DNA from: Mycobacterium sp. URHD0025
GTDB lineage: Bacteria > Actinomycetota > Actinomycetes > Mycobacteriales > Mycobacteriaceae
Length of the DNA: 64,000 nucleotides
Assembly (NCBI RefSeq): GCF_000426065.1
Contig: NZ_AUEQ01000016.1
Coordinates: forward strand, 62,001-126,000
Direction: 5' to 3'
The translations under genes and the position numbers were made by a program. Shown here piece by piece: positions 57,951-64,000 of the stretch (position 1 is the stretch's first letter; each line of letters starts with the position of its first letter). A model generated the notes under the pieces. It saw only the letters and a list, made by a program, of their open reading frames with translations, made no database searches and had not been told where the DNA came from.

Positions 57951-58838
57951 ATGCGCCCCGCTCTGTCCGACTACCAGCACCTGGCCAGCGGCAAGGTCCG
58001 CGAGTTGTACCGCATCGACGACGATCATCTGCTGTTCGTGGCAACCGACCGCATCTCGGCCTATGACTACGTCCTGGACTCACAGATCCCGGACAAGGGC
58101 CGGATCCTGACGGCCATGAGCGTGTTCTTCTTCGACCTGATCAGCGCGCCGAACCACCTGGCCGGACCGCCGGACGACGAGCGCATCCCGGCCGAGGTGC
58201 TGGGGCGTGCGCTGGTGGTGCGCCAACTCAAGATGCTGCCCGTGGAATGCGTGGCTCGTGGCTACCTGACCGGTTCCGGGCTGCTCGACTACCAGGCCTC
58301 GGGTTCGGTGTGCGGTATCCCGCTGCCGGCCGGCCTGGGCGAGGCCAGCAAGTTCGACGAGCCGCTGTTCACCCCGGCCACCAAGGCCGACATCGGCGAG
58401 CATGACGAGAACATCTCATTCGCCACGGTCACCGACCTGGTGGGTGCGGAGCTGGCCGATCAACTGAAGGAACGCACGCTGCAGACCTACCTGCAAGGCG
58501 CGGACCACGCGCTGACCAAGGGCATCATCATCGCCGACACCAAGTTCGAGTTCGGAGTCGATCAGGACGGCAATGTGGTCCTGGCCGACGAAGTCTTCAC
58601 CCCGGACTCATCCCGGTACTGGCGCGCGGAAACGTATCGGCCGGGCGTGGTTCAGGACAGCTTCGACAAGCAGTTCGTCCGCAATTGGCTCACCGGACCG
58701 GACTCCGGGTGGGACCGGCACGGCGACACTCCGCCGCCGCCGCTGCCCGATGACATCGTGGCCGCGACTCGTGACCGTTACATCGAGGCATACGAACGGA
58801 TTTCGGGTCTGCGATTCGAAGATTGGATCGGCGCATGA
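57951..58838 (+). CDS. purC: SAICAR synthetase
   Basis: The 295-residue enzyme joins aspartate to carboxyaminoimidazole ribotide. SGKVRELY (11-18), DRISAYDYVLDSQIPDKG, LPVECVARGYLTGSG and KLEF-equivalent IADTKFEFG followed by LADEVFTPDSSRYW are the PurC active-site segments. ATG 57951 begins MRPALSDYQHLASGK. The stop overlaps the ptrB start by four bases (ATGA). Rv0780 is the counterpart. Confidence 0.97.
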   Translation: MRPALSDYQHLASGKVRELYRIDDDHLLFVATDRISAYDYVLDSQIPDKGRILTAMSVFFFDLISAPNHLAGPPDDERIPAEVLGRALVVRQLKMLPVECVARGYLTGSGLLDYQASGSVCGIPLPAGLGEASKFDEPLFTPATKADIGEHDENISFATVTDLVGAELADQLKERTLQTYLQGADHALTKGIIIADTKFEFGVDQDGNVVLADEVFTPDSSRYWRAETYRPGVVQDSFDKQFVRNWLTGPDSGWDRHGDTPPPPLPDDIVAATRDRYIEAYERISGLRFEDWIGA

Positions 58839-60982
58839 GCGAGTCCGTCACGCCGCCCGTCGCCAAGCGCGGCAACCACCGCCGCGAGCATCACGGCGAC
58901 GTGTTCATCGACCCCTACGAGTGGTTGCGCGACAAGGACGATCCCGAGGTGATCGCTCATCTGGAGGCAGAGAACGCCTACACCGACGATGCGACCGCTC
59001 ATCTGGAGCCGTTGCGCCAGAAGATCTTCGACGAGATCAAGGCCCGTACCAAGGAAACCGACCTTTCGGTGCCGATGCGCCGGGCCGGATGGTGGTACTA
59101 CGCGCGCTCCTTCGAGGGCAAGCAATACGCGGTGCACTGCCGGTGTCCGATCGGCGATCCGGACGACTGGACACCGCCCGAACTCGCCGAGGGTGCCGAG
59201 ATTCCCGGCGAGCAGATCCTCCTCGACGAGAACGTGGAGGCCGACGGACGCGAGTACTTCTCGCTCGGGGCGGCGACGGTCAGCCTGGACGGCAATATTC
59301 TGGCCTTCTCGGTCGACGTCAAGGGCGACGAGCGATACACCTTGAGGTTCAAGGATCTACGCACCGGCCGGCTTTATGACGACACGATCGTCGGCATCGG
59401 CGCCGGCGGTACCTGGGCGGCCGACAGTCGCACGTTCTACTACACCACCGTCGACGACGCCTGGCGGCCGGACACCGTGTGGCGGCACCGGCTGGCTTCC
59501 GGGCTGGCCGCCGAGAAGGTGTATCACGAACCCGACGAGCGGTTCTGGGTCGCGATCGGCCGTAGCCGCAGCGACAAGTACCTTTTCGTCGCATCGGGCA
59601 GCGCGGTCACCACCGAGGTCCGGTACGTCGATGCGAACGACCCGACCGCCGAGCTCACCACCGTGTGGGAGCGCCGCGACCTGGTGGAGTATTCGGTCGA
59701 GCACGCCGTGGTCGCGGGCGAGGACCGGTTCTTGATCCTGCACAACGACGGTGCAGAGAACTTCACGCTGGTGGACGCTCCGATCAGCGACCCCAGCGAT
59801 TTCCGGACGCTGATCGAGCATCGTGCGGATGTGCGGTTGGACGGAGTCGACGCATTCGACGGCTTCCTCGTGATCAGCTACCGCAGTGAGGCATTGCCGA
59901 AGATGGCGCTGTGGCGACTCACCGACGAGGGTTACGGCACGCGCGAAGAGCTGACCTTCGACTCCGAGTTGACCGCAGCGGGGATGGGCGGGAACCCGAA
60001 TTGGTCCACACCGAAGCTGCGGATCGGCGCTACCTCGTTCATCACACCGGCGCGGATCTATGACCTCGATCTGGCCACGGGGGAGCGCACCCTGCTGCGC
60101 GAGCAGCCGGTACTGGGCGGATACCGGCCGGAAGACTATGTGGAGCGCCGGGATTGGGCCACGGCACCCGACGGGGCACGTATCCCGGTCTCGATCATCC
60201 ACCGGGCCGGGTTGCAGTTTCCGGCCCCGGCGCTGATCTACGGATACGGTGCCTACGAGTCGTGTGAGGATCCGCGGTTCTCGATCGCGCGGTTGTCCCT
60301 GCTGGACCGGGGCATGGTGTTCGTGATCGCCCATGTGCGCGGCGGCGGCGAGTTGGGGCGCCCGTGGTACGAGCACGGCAAGCTGCTGGAGAAGACCAAC
60401 ACGTTCACCGATTTCATCGCGGCGGCAAGACATCTCGTCGAGGACGGGATTACCCGTCCGCAGAATCTGGTGGCCCTCGGGGGCAGCGCGGGCGGGTTGT
60501 TGATGGGTGCGGTGGCCAACATGGCCCCGGAGCTGTTCGCGGGGATCCTGGCTCAGGTCCCGTTCGTCGACGCGTTGACGACCATCCTGGATCCGTCGTT
60601 GCCGCTGACCGTGACCGAGTGGGACGAATGGGGAAATCCGTTGGAGGACCCCGAGGTTTACCGCTACATGAAGTCCTATACGCCGTATGAGAATGTGGCG
60701 GCGCAGGACTATCCCGCGATCCTGGCGATGACCTCGCTCAACGACACCAGGGTGTATTACGTCGAACCGGCCAAATGGGTTGCCGCTCTGCGGCATACGA
60801 AGACGGACGGGCATCCCGTCCTGCTGAAGACCGAGATGGTGGCCGGCCACGGCGGCCTGTCGGGACGATACGAGCGGTGGAAGGAAGCCGCGTTCCAGTA
60901 CGCCTGGTTGCTAGCCGCCGCCGACCGCGACAATTACGGCAGCGGCCAGGTAGACAGCCTCTTCGGCGGTCCGAACGCTTAA
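58835..60982 (+). CDS. ptrB: Oligopeptidase B (prolyl oligopeptidase family)
   Basis: The 715-residue protein has an N-terminal beta-propeller (about 10-410) and a C-terminal alpha/beta hydrolase. Catalytic Ser lies in LGGSAGGLLMG, Asp in SLNDTRVYYVEP and His in VAGHGGLSGRY. It cleaves peptides after basic residues in the cytoplasm. ATG 58835 overlaps the purC stop. In M. tuberculosis H37Rv the same gene is annotated as two adjacent pieces (ptrBa, ptrBb); here one uninterrupted frame spans the full family length, so this is the intact form. Confidence 0.95.
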   Translation: MSESVTPPVAKRGNHRREHHGDVFIDPYEWLRDKDDPEVIAHLEAENAYTDDATAHLEPLRQKIFDEIKARTKETDLSVPMRRAGWWYYARSFEGKQYAVHCRCPIGDPDDWTPPELAEGAEIPGEQILLDENVEADGREYFSLGAATVSLDGNILAFSVDVKGDERYTLRFKDLRTGRLYDDTIVGIGAGGTWAADSRTFYYTTVDDAWRPDTVWRHRLASGLAAEKVYHEPDERFWVAIGRSRSDKYLFVASGSAVTTEVRYVDANDPTAELTTVWERRDLVEYSVEHAVVAGEDRFLILHNDGAENFTLVDAPISDPSDFRTLIEHRADVRLDGVDAFDGFLVISYRSEALPKMALWRLTDEGYGTREELTFDSELTAAGMGGNPNWSTPKLRIGATSFITPARIYDLDLATGERTLLREQPVLGGYRPEDYVERRDWATAPDGARIPVSIIHRAGLQFPAPALIYGYGAYESCEDPRFSIARLSLLDRGMVFVIAHVRGGGELGRPWYEHGKLLEKTNTFTDFIAAARHLVEDGITRPQNLVALGGSAGGLLMGAVANMAPELFAGILAQVPFVDALTTILDPSLPLTVTEWDEWGNPLEDPEVYRYMKSYTPYENVAAQDYPAILAMTSLNDTRVYYVEPAKWVAALRHTKTDGHPVLLKTEMVAGHGGLSGRYERWKEAAFQYAWLLAAADRDNYGSGQVDSLFGGPNA

Positions 60983-61357
60983 CCGCGTGGTCATCGATTT
61001 CGGCGGGTTCGGCATCCGGGCGGCATAGACGTTGGCGGGGAACATCGCCAGCATCAGCAGCAACAGGCACGTGGCCGCGGCGACGCGGGTCGGCGGGTAG
61101 AGCAGTCCGGCGGCACCGGCCAGTTCCAGTACGCCCGTGACGGACACCAGCACACCCGGCGCGGGTAGGGCCGGCGGCACGATCGCGATCATGTCGCGCC
61201 GCAACGGGTTCACGAAATGTGCGATGCTGGTCATGGCGAACATCGCCGCCAGACCCACCGCGATCGCCGTGGTCCAGTTGTCCAGATAGTCCACGCCCAG
61301 CAGGCCGATGGCCCGGGCCGCCGCGCTACCCAGCACCAGGGTCAGAAAGACCGCCAT
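60911..61357 (-). CDS. DoxX-like membrane protein
   Basis: This 148-residue protein has four membrane helices (about 3-20, 29-47, 68-86, 92-112), with FVNPLRRDMIAIVPPALPAPGVLVSVTGVLELAGAAGLL typical of the DoxX family. It is the target-like neighbour of a divergent TetR, with a long inverted repeat between them. Its last 72 bases overlap the 3' end of ptrB. DoxX proteins are linked to redox or quinone balance, which fits the peroxidase gene after the TetR. Confidence 0.82.
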   Translation of the reverse strand: MAVFLTLVLGSAAARAIGLLGVDYLDNWTTAIAVGLAAMFAMTSIAHFVNPLRRDMIAIVPPALPAPGVLVSVTGVLELAGAAGLLYPPTRVAAATCLLLLMLAMFPANVYAARMPNPPKSMTTRLSVRTAEEAVYLAAAVIVAVGGG

Positions 61358-61370
61358 CGCGCCTCCAAAC

Positions 61371-61418
61371 TTGTCAGTGCCTAGATCGCTACGGTACTCA
61401 TGATCTAGGCGCTGTCAA
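61371..61418. promoter_or_regulatory. Operator candidate between doxX-like and tetR genes
   Basis: Arms at 61371-61387 and 61402-61418 are 17 bases each (CAGTGCCTAGATC against CAGCGCCTAGATC in their 13-base cores), with two mismatches overall and a 14-base centre. Each arm carries a TTGACA-like hexamer pointing inward, so the repeats could overlay back-to-back promoters. It fits a TetR autoregulating itself and the doxX-like gene. Confidence 0.65.
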
Positions 61419-61440
61419 GATGTGGGATAGGATGACGTTC

Positions 61441-61995
61441 ATGGGCTATCACCATGGCGACCTCAAGGCCGTGATCCTCGCTCAGGCCGCCACTCTGGTG
61501 GCCGAACGCGGTGCCGACGGCATCTCGCTGCGCGAACTCGCGCGCGCCGCGGGCGTGTCACACGCCGCGCCCGCTCACCACTTCACCGATCGGCGCGGGT
61601 TGTTCACCGCACTGGCCACCGAGGGGTTCCAGCTATTGGCCGCCGCACTGACCGAGGCCCGACCGCAATTCATCGACGCCGCGAAGGCCTACGTGCGCTT
61701 TGCCCTGGGCCATCCCGGTCATTACGAGGTGATGTTCGACAAATCGCTCTACGACGACACTGACGCGGAACTGGTCGCCGCGGCCTCGGCCGCCGGTGCC
61801 GAACTGAACCGCGGCGTCGGCACCCTGGCCGACCCGAAGGCGGCCGCTGACCCGGCGAGTGCCGCGCTGGCCGCTTGGTCTCTGGTGCACGGTTTTTCGA
61901 TGCTGTGGCTCAACGACGCGATCGACACCGCGGGTGATCCCATCGCCAAGGTGCAGGGTCTGGCCGAGATCCTGTTCGACGAACAGGTCCGGTAG
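61441..61995 (+). CDS. TetR family regulator
   Basis: The 184-residue regulator starts MGYHHGDLKAVIL, the usual beginning of this TetR subgroup. ATG 61432, three codons earlier, is also possible. The helix-turn-helix is at about 25-60 (ISLRELARAAGVSHAAPAHHFTDRRGLF). The ligand domain includes the WHG-type segment AALAAWSLVHGFSMLWLNDAI. It lies 83 bases from the divergent doxX-like gene and ten bases before a peroxidase gene. It may control both in response to oxidants or lipophilic compounds. Confidence 0.88.
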   Translation: MGYHHGDLKAVILAQAATLVAERGADGISLRELARAAGVSHAAPAHHFTDRRGLFTALATEGFQLLAAALTEARPQFIDAAKAYVRFALGHPGHYEVMFDKSLYDDTDAELVAAASAAGAELNRGVGTLADPKAAADPASAALAAWSLVHGFSMLWLNDAIDTAGDPIAKVQGLAEILFDEQVR

Positions 61996-62005
61996 CGTCG
62001 GGGCG

Positions 62006-62494
62006 ATGAGCCTCAACAACATCCCGCTGACCACTCTCGATGGCAAGCCGACGACGTTGGCCGAATTGGCAACCGGCGCAGCCCTGGTGGTCAACGTGGC
62101 CTCCAAATGCGGGCTGACGCCGCAATACGCCGCGCTGGAGAAGCTCGCCCAGGAATACGGCCCGCGCGGGCTGACCGTCGTCGGTGTGCCCTGCAACCAG
62201 TTCATGGGCCAGGAGCCGGGCAGTGCCGAGGAGATCCAGACTTTCTGCTCGACCACCTACGGCGTCACCTTCCCGTTGCTGGCCAAAACCGACGTCAACG
62301 GCGCCGACCGGCACCCGCTGTACACCGAGCTCACCCAGGCCGCCGACGCGGCCGGTGAGGCCGGAGACATCCAGTGGAACTTCGAGAAGTTCCTGCTCAC
62401 CCCGGACGGTACGGTGGCCAACCGGTTCCGCCCTCGCACCGAGCCCGATGCGCCCGAGGTCGTCGCGGCCATCGAGGCGGTACTGCCCGCCTGA
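62006..62494 (+). CDS. Glutathione-peroxidase family protein (BtuE-like)
   Basis: This 162-residue thiol peroxidase has peroxidatic Cys in NVASKCGLTPQYAALEKL (about 34), the second Cys in GVPCNQFMGQEPG, and Trp/Asn in QWNFEKFL, completing the GPx tetrad with cysteine instead of selenocysteine. Mycobacteria lack glutathione, so reduction by thioredoxin is expected. ATG 62006 follows GTCGGGGCG. Probably co-transcribed with the upstream TetR. Confidence 0.93.
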   Translation: MSLNNIPLTTLDGKPTTLAELATGAALVVNVASKCGLTPQYAALEKLAQEYGPRGLTVVGVPCNQFMGQEPGSAEEIQTFCSTTYGVTFPLLAKTDVNGADRHPLYTELTQAADAAGEAGDIQWNFEKFLLTPDGTVANRFRPRTEPDAPEVVAAIEAVLPA

Positions 62495-62506
62495 GCGACG
62501 GGTCTG

Positions 62507-62524
62507 GCCGAATGGACATTCGGC
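62507..62524 (+). terminator. Short hairpin after the peroxidase gene
   Basis: GCCGAAT-GGAC-ATTCGGC is a perfect 7-bp stem with a four-base loop, 13 bases after the stop. No T tract follows, so it is only a possible terminator. Confidence 0.45.
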
Positions 62525-62574
62525 GTCAGAGTGTTCGACACCGTCCCGACATGTGACGTTGCCACACTGGCAGC

Positions 62575-63279
62575 GTGACCGGACAACTCATCGTCTCGAT
62601 ATCGCAGATCAGCGACCGCACGCTGGCCGACGTCGCGTCGTTCTGCGCCGAGCTCGATGCCCGTGGCGTGCCCGCGTCGTTGATGGTGGCACCGCGGCTC
62701 AAGGGCGGCTACCGGTTGGACCGCGACGCCGAGACCGTGGACTGGGTGGCGCAACGCCGCACCGGTGGCGACGCCGTCGTCCTGCACGGCTACGACGAGG
62801 CGGCCACCAAGAAGCGGCGCGGTGAGTTCGCCTCGTTGCCCGCCCACGAGGCCAACCTGAGGCTGATGGGCGCCGACCGGGTGCTCGAACACCTGGGACT
62901 GCGCACCAGATTGTTCGCCGCGCCCGGCTGGGCAGTCTCGCAGGGTACGGTGACGGCCCTGCCGCGCAACGGCTTTCGTTTGCTCGCTGACCTCAGCGGC
63001 ATCACCGACCTGGTCCGTCAGACCACCACGCGTGCCCGGGTGGTGGGTATCGGAGAAGGATTTCTGTCGGAGCCGTGGTGGTGTCGCACCGTGGTGCTCT
63101 CGGCCGAGCGGATCGCGCGTCGCGAGGGCACGGTGCGCGTCGCGGTTGCCGCACGGCATCTGCGCAAGCCTGGCCCGCGTCAGACCATGCTCGATGCGAT
63201 AGACCTGGCTTTGCTACACCGCTGCGTGCCCACGGTCTATCAATGGCGAGGGCTTTCGGTACTGACCGAGGCCGCCTGA
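62575..63279 (+). CDS. DUF2334/polysaccharide deacetylase-like protein (Rv0784-like)
   Basis: This 234-residue protein has a fold resembling NodB-type deacetylases (LIVSISQISDRTLADVASFCAELDARGVPASLMVAPRL), with HGYDEA as a probable metal-site His-Asp equivalent and FAAPGW as the conserved barrel strand. Start is GTG 62575. No signal peptide is seen, so a cytoplasmic or noncanonical role is likely. It is followed by a flavoprotein gene 21 bases on, the same order as Rv0784-Rv0785. Activity unproven. Confidence 0.8.
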   Translation: MTGQLIVSISQISDRTLADVASFCAELDARGVPASLMVAPRLKGGYRLDRDAETVDWVAQRRTGGDAVVLHGYDEAATKKRRGEFASLPAHEANLRLMGADRVLEHLGLRTRLFAAPGWAVSQGTVTALPRNGFRLLADLSGITDLVRQTTTRARVVGIGEGFLSEPWWCRTVVLSAERIARREGTVRVAVAARHLRKPGPRQTMLDAIDLALLHRCVPTVYQWRGLSVLTEAA

Positions 63280-63300
63280 CTAGGGCTAGTCTTGCGTCTC

Positions 63301-64000
63301 ATGGCAGACGCCGATGTCATTGTCGTGGGGGCGGGTCTGGCCGGACTGGTCGCCGCGTGCGAACTGGTGGAGCACGCGGGCCGAGCCGGAAATCATGCCC
63401 AGGGTCTCCGCGTGCTCATCGTGGACCAGGAGAATGCCGCCAACATCGGGGGCCAGGCCTTCTGGTCCTTCGGAGGGTTGTTCTTCGTCGACAGTCCCGA
63501 ACAGCGCAGGCTGGGTATCCGTGACAGTCAGGAACTGGCTCTGCAGGACTGGCTGGGCACCGCGGGCTTCGACCGGCCCGAAGACCACTGGCCCCGGGAG
63601 TGGGCGCACGCGTACGTCGATTTCGCCGCAGGGGAGAAACGCAGCTGGCTGCGCGCGAGGGGCCTGCAGACCTTCCCCTTGGTCGGGTGGGCCGAGCGCG
63701 GCGGTTACGGCGCACTGGGGCACGGCAATTCGGTGCCACGCTTTCACATCACCTGGGGGACCGGCCCGGCCATCGTCGACGTCTTCGCCCGCCGGTTGTC
63801 GGACGAGCCCCGGGTGCGCTTCGCGCATCGGCACCGGGTCGATGAACTCATCGTCTCCGACGGCGCCGTCGTCGGCGTGCGGGGTGCGGTACTGGAGCCG
63901 TCCGACGCGCCTCGCGGCGCACCGTCGTCACGGAACGTCGTCGGAGACTTCGAGTTCCGCGCACCCGCGGTGATCGTGGCCAGCGGCGGCATCGGCGGCA
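63301..64000 (+). CDS. FAD-binding dehydrogenase (Rv0785-like), 5' part
   Basis: ATG 63301 opens a frame with no stop to the window end, giving 233 residues. GAGLAGLVAACELVEHAG is the FAD motif at 11-28. NIGGQAFWSFGGLFFVDSPEQRRLGI and the later AHRHRVDELIV and VIVASGGIGG belong to the fumarate reductase/3-ketosteroid dehydrogenase flavoprotein superfamily. The Rv0785 counterpart is about 566 residues, so about 60 percent is missing to the right. Whether the substrate is a steroid cannot be judged from this portion. Confidence 0.88.
   Translation, partial: MADADVIVVGAGLAGLVAACELVEHAGRAGNHAQGLRVLIVDQENAANIGGQAFWSFGGLFFVDSPEQRRLGIRDSQELALQDWLGTAGFDRPEDHWPREWAHAYVDFAAGEKRSWLRARGLQTFPLVGWAERGGYGALGHGNSVPRFHITWGTGPAIVDVFARRLSDEPRVRFAHRHRVDELIVSDGAVVGVRGAVLEPSDAPRGAPSSRNVVGDFEFRAPAVIVASGGIGG

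Noticed and set aside
59357..60850. A 497-codon open frame on the minus strand
   Set aside because: Antisense to ptrB, Arg/His/Gln-rich and without family features.

Overview
The window is high-GC actinobacterial DNA and reads as a chromosomal segment of a non-tuberculous, probably rapidly growing Mycobacterium (Mycolicibacterium). Supporting signs are a complete run of mce genes ending next to otsA, a phoP-phoR pair with M. tuberculosis-like sequence, the cyp51/ferredoxin cluster, and the purD, purB, cyp126, purC, ptrB order known from M. tuberculosis H37Rv (about Rv0756c to Rv0785). Many genes overlap by 1 to 8 bases, and GTG starts are frequent. All homology statements come from reading the translations and from memory of families; no database search was run.

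Layout. (1) 1-7790: the 3' part of an mce operon on the plus strand (mceA end, mceB to mceF, two Mce-associated membrane proteins). The otsA neighbour identifies it as mce4, the sterol importer. (2) 7790-10792: a tandem repeat grown from the 3' end of otsA, then otsA, a 54-residue gene coupled to it, and three tandem paralogues encoding small secreted four-cysteine proteins, all on the minus strand. (3) 11054-18689: an enoyl-CoA hydratase/SDR operon, a beta-hydroxyacid dehydrogenase, a DUF1905 protein, and a molybdenum hydroxylase operon (large, CoxG-like, FAD and FeS subunits) whose active-site loop is not that of CO dehydrogenase. (4) 18921-28155: a DUF5995 protein, a FAD amine-oxidase-like enzyme, a cyclase-ATPase regulator, four secreted or envelope-directed genes (VanX-like dipeptidase, cutinase, glycoside hydrolase and a small charged protein of uncertain location), an HNH endonuclease and tRNA-Thr(TGT).

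(5) 28183-31653: a protein built of thirteen exact-register decapeptides, the phoP-phoR two-component system with PhoP-type direct repeats upstream, and a HIT protein. (6) 31693-43022: two divergent redox operons around a TetR regulator. The minus-strand arm holds cyp123, an SDR, cyp51, a ferredoxin, two SnoaL/NTF2-like proteins, an NDMA-type alcohol dehydrogenase and another SDR; the plus-strand arm holds an aldehyde dehydrogenase, an SDR, a 3-hydroxyisobutyrate-dehydrogenase-like enzyme and a carboxymuconolactone-decarboxylase-like protein. Matching palindromes lie at both ends of the shared intergenic region. (7) 43012-46941: genes not in the H37Rv order as I remember it, namely an unknown 408-residue protein, a VanY-like lipoprotein, a TetR and a CYP125-like P450. 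(8) 47042-64000: purine genes purD, purB and purC interleaved with an exported esterase, a TetR, an amino-acid permease, the RNase-HII-like/(p)ppGpp synthetase fusion relZ, cyp126, a DUF1707 protein, an AbiEi-DUF559 protein, an intact ptrB, a DoxX/TetR/peroxidase group, and a deacetylase-like protein followed by a truncated flavoprotein.

Functionally the window combines sterol import (mce4), several P450s and short-chain dehydrogenases suited to sterol or lipid oxidation, stress and envelope regulation (phoPR, relZ, trehalose synthesis) and purine synthesis. The strongest candidates for new biology are the decapeptide-repeat protein next to phoP, the paired TetR operators and the 25-bp duplication beside cyp123, the molybdenum hydroxylase with an AYRGPWQ loop, the secreted four-cysteine paralogues, and the missing glutamate in the RelZ synthetase motif.
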